A DNA stretch of 64,000 nt from Haloferax litoreum (GTDB lineage: Archaea; Halobacteriota; Halobacteria; Halobacteriales; Haloferacaceae), in assembly GCF_009674605.1 (NCBI RefSeq), contig NZ_WKJO01000001.1, positions 2,790,001-2,854,000 on the forward strand, read 5' to 3'. Below are positions 51,981-59,777 of this stretch, piece by piece. The notes beneath the pieces were generated by a model that did no database searches, had not been told where the DNA came from, and was given only the letters and a program-made list of their open reading frames with translations. Position 1 is the stretch's first letter. Every line of letters starts with the position of its first letter. The translations under genes and the position numbers were made by a program.

Positions 51981-52420
51981 TGAATTCACGAGCAGTCTCG
52001 ACCACCCTCGGTTTCGTCCTGACCCTCACGATAACGACGATACTCATCTCGGGTATCATGGTCGCGGCAGGTGGGTTCGTCTCGTCCGAGCACGAGCGTG
52101 TGACCGAGACAGAACTCGAAGTCGTCGGACAGCGTCTCGCGGCGAATCTGGAGGCCGCAGACCGGGTCGTCGCGTCGTCAGGTGACGAGACGGTCACGGA
52201 CGTGGAGACGCGTCTCGAGCTTCCCAACCGGGTCGCTGGAACGACGTACAGAATCGAAGTCGAATCGAACGAACTCGTCTTGCAGTCGGTCGACCCCGAG
52301 GTGACCGTCCGCATCGACGTCGAAACCGCGACAGACCTCAAGCCGGGGTCAGTCGACGCGGGCGACGTCACTGTCTCATACGATGCGGCCACCGACGAAC
52401 TGGAGGTGACCAATGGTTGA
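51980..52420 (+). CDS. pilin-like protein 4
   Basis: 146 residues. MNSRAVSTTLGFVLTLTITTILISGIMVAAGG is very close to the RAVSPVIGVIL start of Haloferax adhesion pilins, with cleavage expected between A and V. The rest is a compact beta-rich domain (LEVVGQRLAANLEAADRVV, TTYRIEVESNELVLQS). It begins in a TGATG overlap and is overlapped in turn by the next gene, so the set is translationally coupled. Confidence 0.8.
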   Translation: MNSRAVSTTLGFVLTLTITTILISGIMVAAGGFVSSEHERVTETELEVVGQRLAANLEAADRVVASSGDETVTDVETRLELPNRVAGTTYRIEVESNELVLQSVDPEVTVRIDVETATDLKPGSVDAGDVTVSYDAATDELEVTNG

Positions 52421-53171
52421 CCGCCGCGCCGTGAGTGACACACTCGGGTTCATCTTCGTCTTCTCGCTCGTCCTCTCGACGGTCGGTGTCGTCACCGCCG
52501 TCGGGATGGACGGTCTCCAAGACACCCGTAACGTCGAGCGCATCAACAACGCCGAGCGGGCCTTCGACATCCTCGACGACAACATGGAAGACATCGCCAT
52601 CCGCGGCGCGCCGAGTCGGGCCACTGAAATCAAGTTGGCCGAGTCGGCGCTCTCGTTCGGTGACCCCGTTCGGATGGAAGTCGAGTGGGAAGATGGTGGC
52701 GTGGTCGACAATGCGACGGTGAGCACGCGACCGTTGGTGTACACGTCGGAGACGTCTAACGAACGCCTCGTCTACGCCTTCGGAACTGTCTTCCGGGGGA
52801 CCGACGAGTCGATGACAGTCGTTCGCCACCCCGCATTCTTACTCTCTGAGGACGCCGTCGTCGTCTCGGCAATCTCCACCAGACGGTCGGCCCAGAGTGC
52901 GAACTCGGTCGGCGGGTCTGGAACGTACCTCGTTCGCGCAGAGATGTCCGATTCCGGTGCCAAGTACCGGGGAATCGCCTCCGAAAGTGGGTCCTACGAC
53001 GTGACAGTCAACGTCACCTCACCTCGTCCACAACTCTGGAAGACCGAACTACAGTCGTACGACGACGTGACGTGTCCCTTCGTCAACGACACCATGGTCT
53101 CGTGTGAACTCACGGGTGTCGATTCAATTCGAGTCGTGGAAAAACAGGTCGACGTTTCGCTAGTCGACTGA
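52413..53171 (+). CDS. pilin-like protein 5
   Basis: 252 residues. VDRRAVSDTLGFIFVFSLVLSTVGVVTAVGM repeats the RAVS-type class III signal. A helical stretch (ERAFDILDDNMEDIAIRGAPSRATEIKLAESAL) is followed by beta strands, and two cysteines (TCPFVND, SCELTGV) may pair. It is the last gene of the rightward pilus operon, overlapping the previous gene by 8 bp. Confidence 0.78.
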   Translation: MVDRRAVSDTLGFIFVFSLVLSTVGVVTAVGMDGLQDTRNVERINNAERAFDILDDNMEDIAIRGAPSRATEIKLAESALSFGDPVRMEVEWEDGGVVDNATVSTRPLVYTSETSNERLVYAFGTVFRGTDESMTVVRHPAFLLSEDAVVVSAISTRRSAQSANSVGGSGTYLVRAEMSDSGAKYRGIASESGSYDVTVNVTSPRPQLWKTELQSYDDVTCPFVNDTMVSCELTGVDSIRVVEKQVDVSLVD

Positions 53172-53177
53172 CGGGGG

Positions 53178-54680
53178 TCAGTGGACCTCGACGCGGACGC
53201 GATTTTCAGTGACGTGGAGGAACGTGATGTACCGGCCACCGTCCGCCTGTTCGTAATCGAGATTTCCGGACGAACTGCGTTCGTTCACACGCTCACTCCC
53301 GCCGGGACCGTCGGTCACGGTGAGTTTGTACTGCGGCGCGAGAAGGGAAAGGTAGTGGTTCGTAACCGTGTCGAGTGACTCCGTCTCGCCATCCGAGTAC
53401 GGGGTCGCTCTGTCTGCATCGTGTTGGTCGAAGTCGACAGAGGAGTTCGTCGTGTCGTCTTTGATTTCGGGGCCGAAGTACCACTTGTTGTCGCTTCCGG
53501 TCATGTCGATTTCGCCGTACGTCATGTCGGTTCCCTCGTGCGTGAGGTTCACCGTGAACGTCGCGGGGTCGTCGCTGCAATCGACCTGGACGGCCTTGGA
53601 TGGCCCGGGAATAATGTTAGACTTCTGCCAGCCTTCGTAGTATCCTGACCGATTCGAATAGTAGATGCTGATGTCGACGTCACCGTTGAAACTCCCGCCT
53701 GTACATTTCCCTGTAGAGTAGATGTGGAATTCGAGGTCTTCCGTGGGGCCGTCGTGGTACATCGACCAGTGCATGTTGTTGAAGTGCCCGTCGGCAGTGA
53801 GGTTGAGCGTGTACGAGGTGACGTTATGGTTGTCAGACATCCCTCGTACGTCGACTGACCCCCCTTCGTTCGGCATCCGGAACGCACCGACGACACCCCC
53901 GATTGCTTCCAACTCGACGCTCACCGATTCGTTCGAGTGGTCGATTGACATGTCGCCCTCTGTGCGGTCGTCGAAGAACTGTGCCCACCCGCGGTAGTGC
54001 GGACTGTAAATTGTCACCTCGACAGTCCCGTTTTCGACGGGGTTGCCGTATCTGTCGCCGGTGATGCTGTAGGTGGAACTCTCGTTCGGGTACACCGGAT
54101 GGGCCTGTTCCTCTTCGATGATGTCGACGACCGGACTCTGCCCCGAACTGCCGTCACCGGTGACCTGAATCACCGGGAGCGTGAGCGTTTTGTCTCGATA
54201 GTGGAACTCCGGCGGCGACACCATCGACGTCCCGTTGTCCTGTGTGCGCCAGACGCCTCCACCTTCGTACGCGATTGTTACGTCCCCCGTTCGGTATTCG
54301 ACGCTCCCGAGCGTGTCGTTGTACAACTCTTCGGAGGCACCGTCGCCGTCGAAGTCCTTGTGCGTGACGACGATTCTGGTGGTGTCGTCGCGGACGACGT
54401 ACTGCCCGTCTTGGGTCCCGCTGAGTTCGACTGACTGCGACTGGGTGTCGCCGAGTGCGGTAATTGCAACCTTCGAGTCGAAGAGCGTCATCGAGTGTTC
54501 CGCACGGGCAGCACTCGACGCCTGTTTCGTTTCGCTGAGTGCGGCCCCACCGAGAGTGACCACCGCCGTCGTGCCGAGAACAGTGATTCCGAGGATAAGC
54601 ACGACAGCCAATGGAGATGCTTGTCCCGACCGGTCACGGACGACGCGATACAGCCACGGGACACGGGAGCGACCGCTCAT
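53178..54680 (-). CDS. large pilin-like surface protein (DUF7289-like), convergent to the pilus operon
   Basis: 500 residues. A basic head (MSGRSRVPWLYRVVRDRSGQ) leads into ASPLAVVLILGITVLGTTAVVTLGGAAL, a class III signal with SGQ. Several hundred residues of beta-rich, N-glycosylation-rich domain follow (many N-x-S/T), with strands such as YVVRDDTTRIVVTHKDFDGDGASEELYND. Two cysteines (KCTGG, DCSDD) may pair. It faces the five small pilin genes with 6 bp between stops and likely has its own promoter at the right. Confidence 0.7.
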   Translation of the reverse strand: MSGRSRVPWLYRVVRDRSGQASPLAVVLILGITVLGTTAVVTLGGAALSETKQASSAARAEHSMTLFDSKVAITALGDTQSQSVELSGTQDGQYVVRDDTTRIVVTHKDFDGDGASEELYNDTLGSVEYRTGDVTIAYEGGGVWRTQDNGTSMVSPPEFHYRDKTLTLPVIQVTGDGSSGQSPVVDIIEEEQAHPVYPNESSTYSITGDRYGNPVENGTVEVTIYSPHYRGWAQFFDDRTEGDMSIDHSNESVSVELEAIGGVVGAFRMPNEGGSVDVRGMSDNHNVTSYTLNLTADGHFNNMHWSMYHDGPTEDLEFHIYSTGKCTGGSFNGDVDISIYYSNRSGYYEGWQKSNIIPGPSKAVQVDCSDDPATFTVNLTHEGTDMTYGEIDMTGSDNKWYFGPEIKDDTTNSSVDFDQHDADRATPYSDGETESLDTVTNHYLSLLAPQYKLTVTDGPGGSERVNERSSSGNLDYEQADGGRYITFLHVTENRVRVEVH

Positions 54681-55465
54681 TACGTAGCCTCTCTACGCCC
54701 GGGACCAAAACCTCACTGGCTACGTGACAGTCAAATATCTGGATGTGTCGGTGGGTGACCTGCACCCGACGACTACCGTCGCCTCGACGAACGACTGCGA
54801 CAAGAACGCTTCGTAAGCCAATCGGAGACGTGTGGGCCGGGGGGCCCGGGGAAAAACCGCGACAACCAATGAACGGGCGTGGGTGGGCGCCTCTGAAAGT
54901 GAGTACCGGGAATCGTCACCATCGGTCGATTGCCAGACCACACACAGTGCGACGTCCGGCACAGATAGGTGAATCCACGCTGGTTCAGTGTGTCCTGTTC
55001 ACAGGTGGTTGCCAAGTTCACGCAACAGGACGGAAGCGTGTCTTGGAATCGGTGGAGCAGAGTTCGAGTGTCCGAGTCCCTTCATGAATCACCTCGTGAT
55101 AATTCGTCTCACACGCGAGCATAGCTTGAACCACGTGAAATAGGGGGCTTTGATTACTTGTGGGGAGATTGCCGCCCAAAATTATCAACTCTGAACGTGG
55201 CACGGAGCCTTTGCTCGTCAGGTAGTGTCGCGGAGAATAGGACTCGCCGGGAGTCACGTGAGCAGAACGAACGTGACGTCGGTGAGTGGGCTTGCCGGGA
55301 CTGAGCAAACCCCCGGTTTGCGACGGTTGTAAACGGAGTTCACAGGATTTGAACACACTTGCAAACCCGAGGGTTGCTCGCTGCTCAAATCCTACCTCAG
55401 ACATGCATCAATACAGTCGATACACGCGACTCGTTACGCTCACCGGTGGTATCGACAAAAGTTGA
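54681..55465. other. gene-poor stretch with decayed tRNA-Ala fragments
   Basis: No convincing CDS lies in 875 bp up to the tRNA-Ala gene; short frames have atypical composition. Seen inside: GGACTCGCCGGGA at 55240-55252, a 19-nt copy of the tRNA-Ala 3' end with its downstream flank and two mismatches at 55282-55300, and GGATTTGAAC at 55345-55354. An inverted repeat CCTGTT/AACAGG also encloses 54988-55027. The region looks like remnants of elements once inserted at the tRNA 3' end. Confidence 0.55.
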
Positions 55466-55627
55466 TGGACTCGCCGGGACTCCCGCGAGCGAAGCGAGGG
55501 GGAGTACGGCGAGTCCACGAACGACTGACGGAGCGAAGCGACGGAAGGAAGTGAGTGGACTCGCCGGGATTTGAACCCGGGGCCTCTCCCATGCCAAGGG
55601 AGTGATCTACCCCTGATCTACGAGCCC
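55466..55627. repeat. 162-bp direct repeat, copy 1 (contains tRNA-Ala)
   Basis: It is nearly identical to 58919-59080, differing at two positions in the part outside the tRNA. It includes a full tRNA-Ala gene and about 90 bp on its 3' side. That flank itself starts with a copy of the last 14 nt of the tRNA (TGGACTCGCCGGGA), so each repeat carries a tRNA plus an internal tail duplication. The two copies are 3453 bp apart in the same orientation. Confidence 0.93.
55556..55627 (-). tRNA. tRNA-Ala (anticodon GGC), copy 1
   Basis: A 72-nt cloverleaf on the minus strand: acceptor GGGCTCG/CGAGTCC (one G-U) with discriminator A, D-stem GATC/GATC, anticodon stem CTCCC/GGGAG with loop TTGGCAT giving anticodon GGC, and T-arm CCGGG-TTCAAAT-CCCGG. 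It is identical to the gene at 59009-59080. Confidence 0.97.
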
Positions 55628-55729
55628 TCGAACGCATCCTTCCATTCCCCGGTCGAATAAATAAGGGCTTCGAATCGTCGGACCGCTGTGGGGCTATCGC
55701 GTGGCACGAACCCGATTCCGACGGCCGAA

Positions 55730-56326
55730 TCACTCCTCTTCAGGGGTCCGGTTCGGGTCAGTGAAGACGACGAGTGTGCCGCCATCAGTCTCTCTTCGCT
55801 CGATGTCACCGGTGGCGACGAGTCCGTCGAGCACGCGGCGGGCGTGTGCCGGCGACCAGTCGAGGGCCTCTTGCAACACGTCCTCGAACATCCGACCGTT
55901 GTTCTCGTGCAGGAGCGAGATGACGCGCTCTGAGTCGGAGCGTGAGTCTACTGTCGATGCTGCTGCAGGTGGTGTCTGGGTGGTTGTATCGGATTTGTTT
56001 CGTCCGCGAAGGATACCCGCAGCGACGAACCCGACTGCGAATACCGCGAGTGCACCCAGCAGGAGCAAGGTCTGGTTGTTCGATTCCTCGCCGCCAGTGT
56101 CGCCGTCACCGCCGTCGTCGGGGGCGTCTGTCGCTGGCGGCGCGTCTGTTGGCTCCGCAGTCGTCTCGACCGGTGGTTCGGTCACTTGCTCTTCGGTCGT
56201 CTCGTTGGTGCCGTCTCCCACGCCCTCACCGACACCGGCACACCCCGCGGTCACTACGAGAAATGCGAGAATAGCCACCGCGAAGACATTGCGTCTCCGT
56301 CGAGCGTCCCCCACTGGAATCACCAT
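55730..56326 (-). CDS. lipobox protein with membrane helix and C-terminal winged helix
   Basis: 198 residues. A basic start and hydrophobic run end at a lipobox LVVTAGC (C29); an acidic Thr/Glu/Pro-rich linker (30-84) follows; a membrane helix spans about 86-106 (TLLLLGALAVFAVGFVAAGIL) with RGRNK after it; residues 130-195 form a winged helix (SERVISLLHENNGRMFEDVLQEALDWSPAHARRVLDGLVATGDIERRETDGGTLVVF). The outside part would be lipid-anchored and the wHTH cytoplasmic. Such membrane-tethered regulators are known in haloarchaea; target genes are unknown. Confidence 0.75.
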   Translation of the reverse strand: MVIPVGDARRRRNVFAVAILAFLVVTAGCAGVGEGVGDGTNETTEEQVTEPPVETTAEPTDAPPATDAPDDGGDGDTGGEESNNQTLLLLGALAVFAVGFVAAGILRGRNKSDTTTQTPPAAASTVDSRSDSERVISLLHENNGRMFEDVLQEALDWSPAHARRVLDGLVATGDIERRETDGGTLVVFTDPNRTPEEE

Positions 56327-56546
56327 GAATACCTATTCGTCAACAAACACGGTAGCTATTGTTGGTGGAGAATCTCCGTTTTGTCAGCGCGTGCTAAATC
56401 GTTCAAAAACGCCGAGAGGTACAGATTTTAAGAACATCAAAGGTTACTAGATATTTTCGAAGAGTCAGGTCTGCCTTCCTCCCAAACCAGTCATAATTAA
56501 ATAATGTTTGACAAATCATATCCATCACGGCGTCGATGTATCGGGT

Positions 56547-56879
56547 ATGGCCCGAGTCCGAGACGAACTGAAGGAAGCGAGTGAGAGCATGAAACGTGCC
56601 CTCGACGAAGCGCAAGAAGACGTAAGCGAAGGCGTGAGTGACGCGTCGGACCGAATCTCACGTCTCGTCGACAACGCGAGAGAGGACACAGAAGAAGCGA
56701 CGGCGGACCTCCGGACGGACATCGACGGAGTGATTGCGGACATCGACCGCCTCATCGACGAGACAGCAGACGAGACGCGGAACTATCTCGAAGAGACGCG
56801 CAATCGCCTGCACAACGCCCGTGACGCACTCACCGGACGGTCGGACGACTCGACCGGTGGGGAAGAAGCAGAAACCTGA
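56547..56879 (+). CDS. small coiled-coil protein
   Basis: 110 residues from MARVRDELKEASESM at 56547, downstream of TATA-like TAATTAAATAA near 56494. Nearly the whole chain is helical with heptad spacing: VSEGVSDASDRISRLVDNAREDTEEATADLRTDIDGVIADIDRLIDETADETRNYLEETRNRL, resembling apolipoprotein or LEA-3-like repeats. No signal or membrane helix. Role unknown; a stress-type or scaffolding protein is possible. Confidence 0.65.
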   Translation: MARVRDELKEASESMKRALDEAQEDVSEGVSDASDRISRLVDNAREDTEEATADLRTDIDGVIADIDRLIDETADETRNYLEETRNRLHNARDALTGRSDDSTGGEEAET

Positions 56880-56926
56880 GCAGCGAACCGGTTCTGTTTT
56901 TCCGTCCGTCCGAAAACCAGTGGAGT

Positions 56927-57145
56927 ATGCCCAGTGATGACGACGACGCACCACTCGTCCCAATCGTGTGCGAAGCGTGTGAGACGACGTCCCGGATTCC
57001 GCTTTCGGACGTTCCTGACACGATTCAGAAACACAACGACCAATTACACGACGGCGAGGATATCGCACAGGTGGACCCCGAAATCGTCCGTCACGTGACC
57101 GACCTCGCTGCCGAAGACATCGGCGTATCCGACGACGACGCGTAA
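56927..57145 (+). CDS. 72-residue protein with a C2H2-type zinc motif
   Basis: Cysteines C15 and C18 (VCEACETT) and histidines H36 and H41 (KHNDQLH) give C-x2-C-x17-H-x4-H spacing, suggestive of a zinc knuckle. The rest is very acidic (DDDDAP at the start, EDIGVSDDDA at the end). Small zinc-finger proteins of this kind are frequent in haloarchaea and often lack a known role. It lies 47 bp after the coiled-coil gene. Confidence 0.6.
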   Translation: MPSDDDDAPLVPIVCEACETTSRIPLSDVPDTIQKHNDQLHDGEDIAQVDPEIVRHVTDLAAEDIGVSDDDA

Positions 57146-57179
57146 TTCGACGACGCTCGACTCTCCGTCTCCCCGCTTC

Positions 57180-58046
57180 TCAGTGATTCGTCGGGCCAGC
57201 GGAGTCGAGTGATTCTCCGCAGTGTGGACACCGGTTCTGAGACGCGTCGTCGCTCGACCGAGTTGGTCCTGTTTTCGGTTCGTCCTGCGCAGACTCAACG
57301 TCGTGCTCCTGTTCTCGCTCGGCGAAGAACCCTGCCGCCAAGATACTCGACGGGAGCGCGAAGAACGCGATTCCACCGAAGGTCGTAATCGCACCCAGCA
57401 GGCGACCCAACGGCGTAACCGGAACCACGTCACCGTACCCGACGGTGGTGAGCGTCACGACGCCCCACCAGAGTGCGTCGGGAATCGAACTGAAGGCCTC
57501 CGGTTGGGCACCGTTTTCGGCGAAGAACATGAGTGTCGAAGAGAGGAGGACGAGTGTTCCGGCACCGATGAAGGCGGTGCCGAGGTCATCGCGCTGAGCA
57601 GCGAGAACTCGCTTGAACCGCGTTCGGGACCTATCGAGGCGCGGGATGTCGAACATCCGTGCCAGCCACAGAACGCGAATTCCACCTAACGTCTCTGGGT
57701 ACACAAAAAACGTGGGCCAGAACACGACGATGACGACCAAATCGAGGAGGACGAAGGGTTGGCGAACTAGTCGAAACCGTCCGTCCGAGCCTCGATATAC
57801 TCTCGATGTCGCCGCCGCCCAGATTCGGACGGCAAAGAGGAGTGTGAAGAGAGCGACCGAGACGACAGCGAACCCGTCGAACAACAGTGGGGCCGCATCG
57901 TAGAGTCGGTCGATGCTCTGAAGCACGACGGCGACGACGTTCAACGACGCGAGAACGAGCGCAACAGATTGGAGACGCTGCCCGACGCGGCTCTTCGTCT
58001 CCGGGTCGACTAGCCTCCACGTCCGGCGTTTCGTCGAACTACTCAT
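57180..58046 (-). CDS. six-helix voltage-gated-type K+ channel
   Basis: 288 residues from MSSSTKRRTW at 58046; the frame continues to 58112. Six hydrophobic segments are visible. An S4-like helix (RVLWLARMFDIPRLDRSRTRFKRVL) has arginines at about every third residue. The pore loop carries the filter TVGYGD at 201-206, following WGVVTLT. The C-terminal tail ends with CPHCGESL (273-280), half a zinc ribbon. It is a Kv-like channel; the tail may be a dimer- or metal-dependent regulator. Confidence 0.87.
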   Translation of the reverse strand: MSSSTKRRTWRLVDPETKSRVGQRLQSVALVLASLNVVAVVLQSIDRLYDAAPLLFDGFAVVSVALFTLLFAVRIWAAATSRVYRGSDGRFRLVRQPFVLLDLVVIVVFWPTFFVYPETLGGIRVLWLARMFDIPRLDRSRTRFKRVLAAQRDDLGTAFIGAGTLVLLSSTLMFFAENGAQPEAFSSIPDALWWGVVTLTTVGYGDVVPVTPLGRLLGAITTFGGIAFFALPSSILAAGFFAEREQEHDVESAQDEPKTGPTRSSDDASQNRCPHCGESLDSAGPTNH

Positions 58047-58098
58047 GGGTGACATATCACCGTATACAGGTAAAGTGTCGCCGCCGGCCCAGCCAAAT

Positions 58099-58737
58099 TC
58101 AGATGAGCTCAAAGAAACCGGTGTCTCTCTCCAGTATGTTATTCTTTAGGTCCCAATGCTGAATCTTATCTAGCCCTCGCTCATACCCGCCCCTCCATAC
58201 TCGACGAGCCAGAGCGACTACTATGATTCCGAGAATCGAAGAATTACTACTCAATACCTTAGCATTCCATCCTCGTTTGAATAGAAGAGCCGAATCGCGC
58301 TCACGTGGCGACGCAGAGGAGAAGCAGGCTAGATTGATTAATGCCTTTGTGAACAGCAATCCATGGTTAATCAGGGTAAAGAACAGAAAAACAGCGATAG
58401 AAGGAATAAATGCAGGGACTGAGGCCACCCCAAAATGTGTGAGTATTAGATATAAGCCCGATCCAAGTGCCCCTCCCGTGAGACCATCAATTATTTGGAG
58501 CTTATCGATTCCATCCTCAACTGTTAGGATTTTTTCTTGAGAGTTCTGAATGGAACTGTCGACTTCCAAAGCTAATTCTCGGGAGTTAATGTCCCACGAC
58601 ATATTCTCTCGATTTTCTTCCCAGATTTCCTTAACGTCGTCTCGAAAGCCGACTAAGTGTCCCTCGGCAAAAACTTCAGAAAGCTCTTGCTCCGCTTTGA
58701 TGAGCTGAGATTGAAACGGCTTTTCGGCCATCTTCAC
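58099..58737 (-). CDS. AT-rich orphan membrane protein
   Basis: 212 residues (an in-frame Met at 58731 is an alternative start). Charged N-terminal half (about 1-85), then two hydrophobic hairpins: GGALGSGLYLILTHFGVASVPAFIPSIAVFLFFTLINHGLLFTKALINLACF, and near the C-terminus LGIIVVALARRVW. The base composition is visibly AT-richer than all neighbours and the codons are not the usual GC-ending ones. I recognise no family. It is the gene nearest the second tRNA-Ala repeat, as expected of imported DNA. Confidence 0.6.
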   Translation of the reverse strand: MKMAEKPFQSQLIKAEQELSEVFAEGHLVGFRDDVKEIWEENRENMSWDINSRELALEVDSSIQNSQEKILTVEDGIDKLQIIDGLTGGALGSGLYLILTHFGVASVPAFIPSIAVFLFFTLINHGLLFTKALINLACFSSASPRERDSALLFKRGWNAKVLSSNSSILGIIVVALARRVWRGGYERGLDKIQHWDLKNNILERDTGFFELI

Positions 58738-58918
58738 ACGTCAATTAGACGTGATTTGGCAAAGGGATTTCCCAAGGGGATGAGTCACAAAGGATGGAAA
58801 CACTCGATTCATAGCGTAGGCTTAGGTGCGGGGCCCATTCAAATTCGATTTCAGATAGAGATGGGTGTGGTCGATAAACGCAACTAACTCTGTTTGCAAA
58901 ACTATCGGCAGAACTCGG

Positions 58919-59080
58919 TGGACTCGCCGGGACTCCCGCGAGCGCAGCGAGGGGGAGTACGGCGAGTCCACGAACGACTGACAGAGCGAAGCGACGGAAG
59001 GAAGTGAGTGGACTCGCCGGGATTTGAACCCGGGGCCTCTCCCATGCCAAGGGAGTGATCTACCCCTGATCTACGAGCCC
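58919..59080. repeat. 162-bp direct repeat, copy 2 (contains tRNA-Ala)
   Basis: Same length and orientation as 55466-55627, with two substitutions, both outside the tRNA. The DNA between the copies, 55628-58918, holds five genes. This suggests duplication or insertion of the segment at the tRNA-Ala locus. No integrase remains within it. Confidence 0.93.
59009..59080 (-). tRNA. tRNA-Ala (anticodon GGC), copy 2
   Basis: 72-nt cloverleaf identical base for base to the tRNA at 55556-55627: acceptor GGGCTCG/CGAGTCC, loop TTGGCAT with anticodon GGC, T-arm CCGGG-TTCAAAT-CCCGG. It is divergent from rps15, whose leader begins about 100 bp away. Confidence 0.97.
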
Positions 59081-59144
59081 TCACCACCTCGTAGCCGCCA
59101 CCTGTTTAGAAGCCCTTCGATTCGACGTCGGCACGAGTCGAAAC

Positions 59145-59303
59145 GGTTTAACCCGGCGCGCGTGGAGAATCCAACGGGAATCCAGCACGGCCGCAAATCT
59201 GACGTGCCCACATGAGTGGGCTTGGGATTGCGGTAGTGCCCCAGCAGTCGCCAGTGCGACTGCGGGCACTCGTTTCTGCGGTCAGTGCGGTTCCAACCCG
59301 CAA
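59145..59303 (+). promoter_or_regulatory. rps15 promoter and hairpin-rich 5' leader
   Basis: TATA-like GGTTTAAC (59145-59152) would start transcription near 59178, about 128 nt before the ATG. The leader contains three perfect stems: GCCCAC-ATGA-GTGGGC (59206-59221); a two-part stem AGTGCCC/GGGCACT (59235-59241 with 59264-59270) and GCAGTCG/CGACTGC (59244-59250 with 59257-59263) with a CA bulge and CCAGTG loop; and TGCGG/CCGCA (59286-59302) ending 3 nt before the start codon. No Shine-Dalgarno is visible. Confidence 0.5.
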
Positions 59304-59305
59304 CA

Positions 59306-59773
59306 ATGGCACGAATGCACACCCGCCGCCGTGGCTCGTCCGGTTCGGACAAGCCCGTGGCAGACGAAGCACCGGAGTGGAGTGACGTCGACGCAGAAGA
59401 CATCGAAGCACGCGTCGTCGAACTTGCCGAACAGGGCAACGACCCCAGCCAGATTGGCCTCGCCCTGCGCGACGAAGGCGTCAAGGGCGTCCCGGTTCCG
59501 GACGTCAAACTCGCCACCGGCAAGAAAGTCACCACCATCCTCGAAGAGAACGACGCGTCCCCGGACCTTCCGGAGGACCTCCGTAACCTGATGGAACGCG
59601 CAGTTCGCCTCCGTGAGCACATGGAGGAGAACCAGCAGGACAAGTCCAACCGTCGCGCGCTCCAGAACACGGAGTCGAAGATTCGCCGCCTCGTCTCGTA
59701 CTACCGGGGCGACAAACTCGACGACGACTTCACGTACAACTACGACGTCGCCGTCGAACTCCTCGAGAAGTAA
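59306..59773 (+). CDS. rps15: 30S ribosomal protein S15 (archaeal S13e type)
   Basis: 155 residues from MARMHTRRRGSSGSDKP at 59306. Archaeal/eukaryal-type S15 has an N-terminal extension before the bacterial-type core; here the extension runs to about residue 70 with WSDVDAEDIEARVVELAEQGNDPSQIGLALRDEGVKGVP. The core with HMEENQQDKSNRRALQNTESKIRRLVSYYRG binds 16S rRNA. The RecJ-like gene follows 4 bp after, the standard archaeal arrangement. Confidence 0.96.
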   Translation: MARMHTRRRGSSGSDKPVADEAPEWSDVDAEDIEARVVELAEQGNDPSQIGLALRDEGVKGVPVPDVKLATGKKVTTILEENDASPDLPEDLRNLMERAVRLREHMEENQQDKSNRRALQNTESKIRRLVSYYRGDKLDDDFTYNYDVAVELLEK

Positions 59774-59777
59774 GTAG

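Noticed and set aside
54743-55087. A 114-residue plus-strand CDS in the gene-poor region
   Set aside because: Arginine-rich with no halophilic acidity, no promoter, and it overlaps apparent repeat debris.
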